The notes under the pieces: model-generated
Databases searched by the model: none
What the model saw: the letters and a program-made list of their open reading frames with translations, nothing else
What the model was told of the DNA's origin: nothing
NCBI RefSeq assembly: GCF_902362185.1
Contig: NC_044495.1
Span: 36,451,711 to 36,515,710 of the forward strand
Reading direction: 5' to 3'
DNA length: 64,000 nucleotides
Origin: Chanos chanos
Lineage: Eukaryota > Chordata > Actinopteri > Gonorynchiformes > Chanidae
Translations under genes and position numbers: made by a program
In this document: positions 40,686 through 64,000 of the stretch, piece by piece
Layout of the letters: each line of letters begins with the position of its first letter
How positions within the stretch are numbered: position 1 is the stretch's first letter

Positions 40686-43600
40686 CGTTTTGACGGACAG
40701 GGGGCAGAAGGGCGCTACAGAACGCTTCTCCCCCTGTCAACGACGGCTCCAGCCCGTCTGCGTTGGTATTCCTCTCACCGCACACGACAAAAACTTCTTA
40801 GATCCTCTCGTACAATCGCTTCGTCGATAGCCGCGCCCGGCTCATTTTGCCTGGTACACATTTGACTGTACCGACTTCTTGCTTCCTCTTTATACAAGAA
40901 CTTAGACATCACCCCGCCCCATTCGTCAAAAGCTGCTATATCCCGAACTGTTTAAATCACATAGACTATCAGATAGAGCCCAAATATGTCTATCGCGAGA
41001 AAGCGGGGCTGAACGCTTACCCCTTTTGTCTGTTTGATTGCAGCTGTCATCACCACAGCTTCTCTCCAGTCCCTTTCTCTAGCCTCATTCACTTGCTAAG
41101 CTTTTCGCTAATCCAATCAGAGCAGCCCAACGCGTTAACTCTCTAGGTCCCTTCCCGAATAAACGCCCACGTCATATGAGAGTAATCAATAGGGTGTTCC
41201 TGGTACAGACATATCGCCCCTACACGGATCCGCTTTACTCAGTCTACGGTTCCAGTGAAAATAATTCTCTCAGCGCGAGAGGCAGAGAACATACGAAATC
41301 ATGTATCAAAAAATATTCCCAAAATATTATCCAACGTCCTCCAAATGTTAAATAGTTAGCTATGGTGGTTGAATGCAGTATTTCAAATCATTTAAAAAAC
41401 GGCTCATGGTAGAACATGAAGCATTCATAGATCAAAGTAATTCTGTATGTGCGATGTTGAACAGGTCTTTAAAAACAGTTCAGCTGTGGGTTGTTGAGGG
41501 ATTTGGGAGAATTGGCCTTTTATGCAAGAGGATTTGTGCATCTAGGGCATACAGGCCTTTTTGAGACAATTAGAATGTTTCAGGTCTCAGCCTGTTTGTG
41601 TGTATGTGTGTGTGTGTGTGTTGGGGGTTTATTGGGTACAAGGTCATTCATGACTTGGTTAGTTTGCATATGAAACAGTTTTCCACAACCCCATGTTTAA
41701 TATATGTTTAATAACATTCTAATTGTTTACACTTTCTAATTTCATTGACAGTTACTACAACCTATCAAGGAAACCTGAACATTATTTTGAATAGTAAAAT
41801 AACCTCTGTAACACTGATACAAGTGTGGGAAAAACAATTAGTACTATGCTGAACAAAATGTGCTGCCTGAAATATTTAGTATATGTCTAGTAGCCCATAG
41901 CATACACTGCTAGCATTAACAGTGTCCAATTCCTTGTATTTGTATCAGCCCTTAAAAAAAACCTACACAGAAAATAATGGTTTTGAAATGTGATACCTCT
42001 GAAGAGTGATTTTCCCTTCATCAATATTTAAAGCTTATAATGACAGACAGAATATGCTTGATTGAAGCAAATCTTTTGTTTCTGTGAGATCCTTTAAAGA
42101 GATCCCAGTTTTCTATAATGACACTGACCTTTAACAGGCCCTGGTAATAAGAGCATTCATCTGCTGTACCGTGGTAAACTTTGCCATTTGACTCAATCAG
42201 CGAGTCCAAGACAGACACTCACCACATTTAAACCCAGAGAAGCTGACTAATGCACGTTTTAATGCGCCCTGTTGACGTTAAATAAGGTGACAGCTGACTG
42301 TAAGTCATGAGGCAAAGAGGCATGTTTACGGTTTCTGGTTTAACTAGTATTTCCTTCTTAGACCTTCACTAGTCATGACTGGTGGGGGGGTGGTGTGGGA
42401 AAAACCTATGTTCATCTTTCTGAGCTTTAAGGCTGTGTGTGACTCATGATCATCTGAGTCTTCAACATGATCTCTCTAAGCATGTCTGTTGAAATGAAAA
42501 ACTACTGTTTATTATTCACCGGGATAACTGAAGAAAGGGCACACAGCATGGTAACAATGGTTAGTGAGTTAAATTACAACTACACTTCAGTGCTTAAATC
42601 AGAGAGCTTTTATTTATGTATTTGTGACAAGATAAATATTACAAATAAAAAAACAGACAAACAACCCTGCCAATTTCAGATAACTTCAGAGTACAAATAA
42701 CCCTCCTACATGACATAGGGAACAGAAAAACAAATATACCCTCCCCCCAAAAAACAAAAACAAACAAAAACCAAAAACACAAAATACATCATGGCTGCTG
42801 TAGCCACATGGAGGTCAGCTTAGGATTGCTAAAGACAGGGACAAGACACCCTTGTTTCCATGACAACACAGCACTAGCCTTTCTCTGACTATCAAGAAAA
42901 ACACTGAGCTTGTTGCTCTATTATACAGTGAGTCTCGTTTTTTTTCCCCAAACCTTTCATTCAGGCACTGAGGGCAAGCACCTACACAGGCATCTGCATC
43001 AGAGTAAGGCGTGAATAATTATGAACACAGCAAAAATAAGCAGGCAATTACAATTATAACAAAAAAAAAGAGACGAAAAAGAAAAGAAGAAAATGGGTTA
43101 TTGGAATACAGCAAAAAATAAAGATACCATTTCAAATCACTGATTTAACCATGTGTCAAAAATAGACATGTTTTTGTTTTTGTCTTCCGTCCCACGCAGC
43201 ATGCACAACTGATTGGGAGATTATATACTTCTACTTTTGTGACACGAGGGAGAAGGCAGGTACCACGTGGCGGTATGGAGAGTGCATACGCCCTCTGTGT
43301 TAGTGTTGTTAACATTGCTAATCGATAATCTAACTAAACGGTCGTGTTCCTTATTGATTTGAAAACTGACACACGTCTCTGCCATGATAAAGCATGCTCT
43401 GTCACAACCCCGACATTCCTGCCATCTGCCTGACATCACACGCCTCATATCTCCCTTTTCTACCTTAGCAGGTGTGCAATGATTCAGTTAACATTCTGTC
43501 CCATCTCACTCCGTCTCAGGGTTCCTCAGAGACCACACCTAAAACAATAAGCATTTTCAAAAAACTAACTACAGTCGAAACGTAGACATAGGTAGAGATA

Positions 43601-43978
43601 TGACCATTAGAGCAAACACCCGAGAAGTCACCTCAAAGCAAAATCCCACTGCCCCCTCAAATTATATCAATACGTCTACTATTAAATGATTTAGTTCTAG
43701 GTATTTTTGTACACTTTGCTTTAAAAAAAAAACCAAAAGAGTTGGCAATTGTTTTTATTATTTTCTCTCAAAAGAGGAACTGTCCAGCTAAGGCTTAGAT
43801 ACTGAGTACGGTTCACAGAGCCCGCAAAAGAGAGGAAGTTTTTTTTTGGGGGGGGGTGATCAACTCTCTTTCACATAAAGGATAGAATAAGAGATTTATG
43901 GGAGGAAAAGAGAGATAAAGAGCAGGTCAGGGACAAGACAAAATGGAAGGAGAGATTGTTTTCAGCAGAGAAGATTCG

Positions 43979-44062
<84 letters not shown>

Positions 44063-44276
44063 ACACCCACTCAGACAGTATTTTCGGCAACACAGACGAG
44101 TGTGTATATAAATAGATGTGGCTGGGGGGTGGGGTGGGGTAAAAATCAATAGCCTTGTCAGGTCCTCAGAGTAAGAAGAGTTCGATTCAATCACAGAACT
44201 CCATCTGCCCTCATAGTCTGTGTCCAAGCAGCAGTCCATCCTGCCCCCTCTCAGGGAAACAGCCTCAGAGACGGGC
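40686..44276. other. slc10a3 upstream region and chmp1a 3' UTR/downstream region
   Basis: The left 600 bases are CpG-containing and should hold the slc10a3 promoter. A minus-strand AATAAA at 42608-42613 could end a chmp1a 3' UTR of about 1.7 kb, but other sites are possible. A (GT)n(GA)n composite sits at 43981-44057. No other gene is seen. Confidence 0.45.
43981..44057. repeat. Composite (GT)n(GA)n microsatellite
   Basis: About 20 GT units pass directly into about 18 GA units. It lies about 220 bases beyond the chmp1a stop codon, inside the probable 3' UTR. Confidence 0.95.
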
Positions 44277-50618
<6,342 letters not shown>

Positions 50619-50880
50619 ATTCGTTCGTTCGTCGTCGCTGCCGACTTTGTGGTTGCTAAAGACTACTCCTTTTTGTTATTGTATACAGCTATCCCTGTAC
50701 CCAATTCTCTTCCTGATTCAGAACCTCAGTGAGATCACGTGTGATAGGCGAGCCCGTACTATTCCTGGCGCCTGAAGTCACCGAGGAATCATCCATTAAT
50801 GTCTGTCACGTGATGAGGCAATAACTGTATATTCCGGACAAGCTCCAACGCTTAAATGATTATTTTCACAAGATATCGTT
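50619..50880 (-). promoter_or_regulatory. chmp1a upstream region with two CACGTG E-boxes
   Basis: CACGTG occurs at 50736-50741 and 50807-50812, about 118 and 189 bases before the start codon. The second is in the context GTCACGTGAT, near the CLEAR element (GTCACGTGAC) bound by TFEB/TFE3 at lysosomal genes. That these sites act on chmp1a is inference. Confidence 0.45.
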
Positions 50881-50882
50881 AC

Positions 50883-52268
50883 CAGGGGTGGACAGTAACG
50901 AAGTACATTTACTTGAGTACTGTACTCAAGTACATTTTTCGAATATCTGTACTTCACTTGAGTGTTATTTTTTGGAAACTTATGACTTTTACTCCACTAC
51001 ATTTGAAAGACAAATACTGTACTTTTCACTCCATTACATTTCTATGAAGGTTCTCGTTACTCATTACTTTTAAGCTTAGCTGTGAAGTTAGCGGACGAAT
51101 TTTCTTTTCTAAAATGCGATAGGCCATGTTGTTTTCGTCACACGAGAAAAACCAATCACAGTAAAGTACTCCGGTGCTGTCGGTATAGTGCGTGCCAGAG
51201 CGGCTCTGGTGCGTGCTGCATTTTTTTTAACAATTGCACTTGGCAGTTTTACTGATGGCTGTTACTACGTCAGATAAAGACAAAGGTTTCTCACCAGCGC
51301 ACCCATTGCCATATCTTAAGTCCATGTCTGAGATTTTTGAAATCAACTGGTTTTCAAGCTAACTGCTTCCCGTACGCGTTTGCGCTCTGTGTTTGCCTAA
51401 CTTTTTTCGGAGGTACTGTGATGCAGTGCTCACTACTTACTTACAACCATATTCGCTGCAGTAGATGAAATGCGACTTGAAAATCGCGATTAATATGTTT
51501 GTGTGATGAAACTGGTGACAGAGGCAGACCACAACTGCTACTGTTAACACATCTTGTGAACACGTACGGAAACCATTTGGGGCATAACACCGGGTCCTGT
51601 GTGAATCCACTGCTAAGGCATACTAATAGCTTGCAAAAATGCTGAGTTAACGATACAGACAAAAGTCCTTTCAGAAATACATGTTTTAATCTTGACAGAT
51701 AAACATAGTATTATTAGTAAGGTCACGCGAGGGCAGTGGATTCACGTAGGACCCGGTCCCAATAAGAGGGGTATGGGGGGGATGGGAGGTCGTCCAGCTG
51801 TTTCACATGTCAGGCAATGCTATTTAGTTAAAGTAAAATCAACCTAGCCTACAACATTATTACGTATTTATCCTTTTAAGGCCAATCCGAGTTAACCCAG
51901 GGCCTATTTAACCGAAGCTATATACTGTCTTTTATAGAGGCAGCTTTCGATTCAACTGTGTTTCTGTAGGCTTTGTTGCATATTCCACAAGCTTTTTGTT
52001 CTACAGGTTCTACAAGCAAGTCAGTGCATTCAATAGGTTGTTTCAAAGTCATCAGGCTCTGTAAATGCATTGTGGCAACAATACATCGTGTTGACATTAA
52101 AAAGAAAATGTGCTTTTGAATACTTAAGTATTTTTAAAAGCAAGTTACTCCAGTACTTTAACTCAAGTAAAAATTGAACTGAACAACTTTTACTTGTATC
52201 GGAGTAATATTTGACCAGGAGTATACTTTGACTCAAATAATGGGGTTGTGTACTTTGTCCACTTCTGG
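50883..52268. mobile_element. hAT-like non-autonomous DNA transposon
   Basis: The left end reads CAGGGGTGGACAGTAACGAAG and the right end, reversed, CCAGAAGTGGACAAAGTAC, as in the widespread teleost hAT-type repeats. Sub-terminal ACTTGAGTAC/ACTCAAGTA motifs repeat at both ends. The copy is flanked by the 8-base direct repeat TCGTTACC (50876-50883 and 52269-52276), the duplication size expected for hAT. No transposase frame remains in the 1.4 kb. It separates the chmp1a promoter from the gene candidate at 52730. The end may be off by a base because the duplication and the CA/TG termini overlap. Confidence 0.85.
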
Positions 52269-52729
52269 TCGTTACCAATTTATTATAAAGTTAATGAACT
52301 GAAGTTGCATCTTAAATGTAAAGTAATTATTGTCTGCATAATGTAAAAGTAAAGCAATAAAAATGATTTATTCAAATATTAGCATAAAATAAAGATGTAA
52401 AAAATCTTATAAAACAAGTTATGCTCCTTAGTCGCCGAAGTCTGTGTCACACAAGTGCTTGAGATATTATAGTTTTGTTACTTGGTTTCAATAAGAAATC
52501 TTTGAGTGTTAGTGACCCATCAGATGCATATGTGTACATACATTGAAATAGTAAGGGGAGGGGTGATTGAGCAGGACAAAGGGAGGGAGGAGGGAGAGAC
52601 AGAGAGAGGGAGGGTGGAGGGGAGTGAAGGAGTGGCCGGTTGTATGAACCGGTTGTACCTTCTCACTGCAGCCAACAGTAATTACAACCCATGCATGGGC
52701 ATGGACTGATGTCTCATCAGACGTTTTGT
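52269..52729. other. Upstream region of the small-protein candidate
   Basis: AT-rich sequence followed by a GA/GGAGGG-rich purine tract at about 52552-52635. The tract could be part of a TATA-less promoter for the 52737 frame. No other gene is seen. Confidence 0.3.
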
Positions 52730-52736
52730 ATGGGGA

Positions 52737-54463
52737 ATGGGGTCTGCTGCAAGCAAACAATTACAAGATTCAGGTAAGAGAGATTCTTTCAAATCAAAGA
52801 CGAACAAGTGTCTCAGATTGAAGACTAGCTGGTCAAGAAAGGTACAAATGACTTGCCAAAATAAACTTAAGGTTTTATGGGGAGCATTCAAGCTTCAGAG
52901 AAGTTATACTAGTTTATTACATTAAATAATGATATGATGATTATAATATCAGTAATCTAATTACTATGCTTACATATTGGACCATATAATTATGCTAATT
53001 ACTATTTAAAATCATACCATATGAAACACTTTTTAAAAATACTGTTCTTGTTATTGTTGTCGTTTAAGGTAAAACAGAGAAGCCTTGCTCATGAGCTTTT
53101 TACGGAAATCAATAAACATTAAGAAAAACAGTAGGAACCCTAAAAAACTACAGCGTTTTTTTTCCAGATTAATTTGCCATCAAAGAAGTACAATTACACT
53201 AATCAGCAATATTGTGCCCAATGCTCTTAAAGCTTAGCACAATCCAATTTAGAGGTGATTTCATTTCAGTGTGGCATTTCCAAGAAATGTAAACAACATG
53301 TCGCACATTTGGCCACCGACAGTTTCACCACATGTTTTTTATATAACCCATAGCACAACAAAGGTGTATTTAATAAATCCATTACACGCAAGACAGTTGA
53401 GAGACAGCTCAAATTAATTAGGTCTGCACACAATCCTCTCTAAAGCTTTCGCCCTCATTGATGCTTAGACAAGCTTATGTTACAGGGGATGAAACCATGC
53501 TGTACCTTGAGGAACTTTATTAGATCATCTACAGTTGTGGGTATACTGCACAGGCTCGTCACAAACACTGAATCATGAACTTATACACATATTTCAGTTA
53601 TATTTAATTTAACATCCATGTCTTTGAATTCAGTTTAGCAGAAGTAGTGAGGAAGGCTGTGACTCTAAGAAGGGAAGAAACTGGTTTTTGGGTGAATGTA
53701 TGAGTCTGTGTACATGTGCATAAATGCAGTACTGTAAAACAAAGATATGTTACTGTGGGCAGAAACAGGTCCTTTGGGCAAAAACATTTCAAAAATGGAA
53801 ATGTGGTTGCTGTTGTTTCGTTTTTTTGTCTTAAAAAAAAAGCAATTACAAAAAGAGAACATTCTGAAAATTGCTTCACATTAGTGGGGGCCTAATAGTA
53901 TTAAATCATAATTCATTTTGTCTGCATGGTCATAAATTGTGAGTACTTGGTTTCCCCCTTTGCACTGAGACAATTTTAGGATGGACCTACAAAGTATTTG
54001 AAAAACATAGAAATAGAGAAAACACTTTAATTGATCAAGAAAGAATGATACATGATATTTACAGAGTCCAAATATAATGCAAAGCTCTATTACACCTGTT
54101 ACTCATACGAGGCTCACTTACACACCTGTTATGCACTTGTACACTTCCACATACTAACCTGTGGATTTTTCAAAAAGCCAGAACGCTATCCAGTATTTCA
54201 CTGTTACTTATGTTTATTGTCCGATCTCACTAGTGCCCCAACCACCATCGTCACCCCCGTCTTCCAACAGTGACAGTTTCTCCAACTCATCTGTCAAAAA
54301 AGTGCCACCAGCACTTCCCGTCATCATTATTACGGCACCGTCACGCGAGAATCTCTTGGCACAACCACCACTGAAGACAATTGAACAAGCAGTTAAGGAG
54401 GCAAGGCCCGGAGGATCCCCAATTATCGTTGGTAGAGGCCGCTTCCCCACAGGCAAAACTTAA
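52737..54463 (+). CDS. Candidate two-exon gene for an 88-residue protein with myristoylation signal and PxIxIT motif
   Basis: Not recognised. Exon 1 (52737-52773) ends in CAG|GTAAGAG; exon 2 (54234-54463) follows a TCTCACTAG acceptor. The 37-nt and 230-nt pieces join in frame to 88 codons before TAA. The protein starts MGSAASKQLQDS, matching the N-myristoylation pattern Gly-x-x-x-Ser-Lys. A Ser/Pro-rich stretch (residues 14-32) follows, then PVIIIT at 41-46, an exact match to the calcineurin-docking pattern PxIxIT. A short helix around TIEQAVKEAR and a C-terminal GRGRFPTGKT complete it. The start has G at -3 and +4. No AATAAA is seen before cdk10, 383 bases on, so it could instead be an upstream alternative transcript of cdk10. 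Human C16orf74 also has a Ser-rich N terminus and a PDIIIT docking motif, but no sequence relation is established. Confidence 0.42.
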
Positions 54464-54845
54464 ATGCTTACAACTGTCCAATGCAGACGATGACACTTTC
54501 TTTCAGGTACACGTCAACTGTATGTGTTTTTATACGGATATATCCTTTTGTCCATCAGTCTGTCCATACTTATAGGTATATAATGTTCCTGCCAATGTAT
54601 ATTGTAACAGCCTGACCTAATCTGTCGATCTGTAATTTACTTTTTGTGAGGAGAACTACATATTAACTTTAGGAATCTTCGAGCCACTCACTGACCGCTT
54701 TCAGGAAACGTGTAACTCCGTGAAAGTTTACAGTCATCCCCAAGAGTGTTTATGAAGCCTTTTGCAGCTCACTTTGATGAGGGATGCTAGTTATATTTTG
54801 CTCTGCCAACAGATTTTGAATCAACCTAACAGTTGTCTAAGAATA

Positions 54846-60093
<5,248 letters not shown>

Positions 60094-62016
60094 CATCCCA
60101 GAGCCTCCCTGTTGGCCAGTAATTTTTTTTCCTCCAAAATTAGTGTCTCATGAGGTTTACACAATGTGATGACGCATGTTCATTAGAAGTGTAAGAAAAA
60201 AAAAACATTCTTGTCCTCATGCACACCAGTCAAAATCCAGCGGGCGGCGTTACCTGATGCATGTAATCTTTTTTCAGTGTAAAAACCTTGCTCAGTGCCT
60301 GAGCCATAGTGAGCCTATGACTAGAGTACACTATGCATGCATTAGTACAAAGTCTCAATTAATACCCAGCTTTTAATACTAATACTTTTGTACTGTGGAA
60401 ATATAGGCCTATTCACCCCTTCCTAAGGAGCTCCACTGAAACTGGTGTGAAAGATATCATTTTATAACTTGTGTATGAGCAGATGTGAGATTTTTGAATG
60501 TAATAAGGTTACACAGATCAATGACTCCGAATGTACAGTTGATGTATTTTTGTAATTTTTCTGTTAAAGTCTTTTGTAATTAGTTGGGAGAATGTGGCTT
60601 TTTAAGTACAGAGTAAATGTTTTTCCTGTTGTATGAAAGTAACCTTTTTAAAGTGTAGTTTTTAAGGAACAGTGTTAAAACACAGAATCATTGCAACAGG
60701 AGGTTTTGCGATGGACAGGTATAGAATTCTAATATGTACATGAGTTAAATTAAATGAAATATTTTGGAAAGGATTTTGGAAATTGTTTCTTTTTCAGTTC
60801 AACCAAAACGGATTGCTTTTCAATTGAAAGTCACAACGTGTTTCTGCTTGAGAAAAAAAAACTTCCAAAATAGTAAAAACAAGACTTCATTACGTTAATT
60901 CAGAGTTCAGATTTAATAAAGTCAGGCAAACTTGGTAGTTATAATGATGGCTGACAGTCAGTCCTGTGGTCCCCATGGAGACCAATGATGACATCACAGT
61001 CTATCTGAACCATTAGCTTTAAGTATACAGAGATGTCAACATGACAACAGAAACCAAAAAAAAAAATCCCAAAATAGTATGGTGCTGCAACAATTTCTGT
61101 TGAATACCTAGTACATCTCAAACCATACCTTCATGTGGAGATAGAACACTTTAGTTTTCGGGAGGGGTGCTCCTGTCAGTTTGATCCGAGTTGTCGGGGG
61201 GGGGGGTGGGGGTCTGAGACTGTGCAGTCTGAATGATGATGATGTACTGTATGCTACCAATGATCAGTTACAAAGAGCCAGCTGCCTCAGAGCGACTTTT
61301 TGCTAGTGATGTATTAGACACAAAGTGAATACGTCAAATATGATGAGCCAATAAATTAAATTAAACACTTCTTTTTAATTTAATTTATTTTAATAATTAA
61401 ATATTTAAATTAAATAATAATGCTGTTAAAGTAAGCACTTCAGACCGGAGGAAGCAGAGAGGCTGATGCCTAGTGTGGAGTGGTGCAGGAGAAGCAAGGA
61501 TTAAATACACACACACACACACACACACAGAGAGACACACAAACTTAGGGAATTCGCATTCACAAACACACAGTGACACATTCGTTCCAAACGCGCATAG
61601 GAATGCACGTAGCTAAACGTATAAGGACAATCTCTAAGGTCAGTTTTCCTCATGCTCTTTTTTAAGCCCTCCTGTTTTTTTTTCCCTCCCCAGAACTATT
61701 TAACATCATAAATTTACAGTGTCGAGACAAACGTCTTTCAGACCTTAGGACTCTGTGACGACTGCAGGCGAACAGAGAAACAGGTAAACACTACGGAGCA
61801 CTCCTTCACAGTTCCCAGTGCAGGGCAGTTTCAGACAGCCTGGGGTTGTATGGTTGAGAATCTACGTTATTTTGGTTTTCTCGACACAGGAAAACTGTAT
61901 GAATGAGGGACTTTGCACAGGGACGAGTTTTTTGTTCGTTTGTTTTTTGTTTTTTTTTTTGGACATGGCAGAGGGAGCGTATGTGTGTGTCGTTGCCTGT
62001 GCTGACCCAAACATTC
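60094..62016. other. Convergent 3' UTRs of cdk10 and vps4a
   Basis: Plus-strand AATAAA at 60915-60920 is a good end for cdk10 (3' UTR about 840 bases). Minus-strand AATAAA at 61384-61389 could end vps4a. A G run of about 20 bases lies at 61195-61212 and a (CA)n tract at 61508-61529. No other gene is seen. Confidence 0.55.

Positions 62017-64000
<1,984 letters not shown>

Noticed and set aside
52730-52773. Alternative start MGNGVCCKQ at 52730 for the small protein
   Set aside because: The dual-cysteine N terminus is attractive, but after the same splice it meets a stop after about 27 codons and has T at -3. ATG 52737 gives the long frame.

Overview
The window is vertebrate nuclear DNA, almost certainly from a teleost fish. 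Genes are split into many short exons with GT/AG junctions. The long AT-rich introns are full of (CA)n, (GA)n and (GATA)n microsatellites, with an L2-type LINE, tRNA-derived SINEs and short inverted-repeat DNA transposons. The encoded proteins are close to human counterparts. The species cannot be fixed from sequence alone.

Layout, left to right: zfc3h1 (minus, 5' part only, 1-8100); rab21 (plus, 8986-12439) head-to-head with it; znf276 (plus, 13636-17555); fanca (minus, 18187-35187), tail-to-tail with znf276; a 4 kb gene-poor gap; slc10a3 (minus, uninterrupted reading frame, 39276-40685); chmp1a (minus, 44277-50618); a ~1.4 kb hAT-like element; a possible unrecognised two-exon gene for an 88-residue protein (plus, 52730-54463); cdk10 (plus, 54846-60093); and the 3' part of vps4a (minus, 62017-64000, running off the right edge). 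Summed exon lengths close in frame for rab21 (217 aa), znf276 (644 aa), chmp1a (198 aa) and cdk10 (360 aa), which supports the splice sites chosen by eye.

Functional themes: nuclear RNA surveillance (ZFC3H1), endosomal traffic (RAB21), a ZAD/C2H2 DNA-binding protein (ZNF276), interstrand-crosslink repair (FANCA), a bile-acid-transporter-family membrane protein (SLC10A3), ESCRT-III (CHMP1A), its disassembly ATPase (VPS4A), and a cyclin-M-dependent kinase (CDK10). From memory of human gene order, zfc3h1-rab21 match 12q21, znf276-fanca, chmp1a and cdk10 match 16q24.3, vps4a matches 16q22, and slc10a3 matches Xq28. The window is therefore a mosaic of several ancestral blocks.

The most interesting unexplained item is the small reading frame between chmp1a and cdk10. 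It predicts an N-myristoylation-type start (MGSAASK) and a perfect PxIxIT calcineurin-docking motif (PVIIIT).
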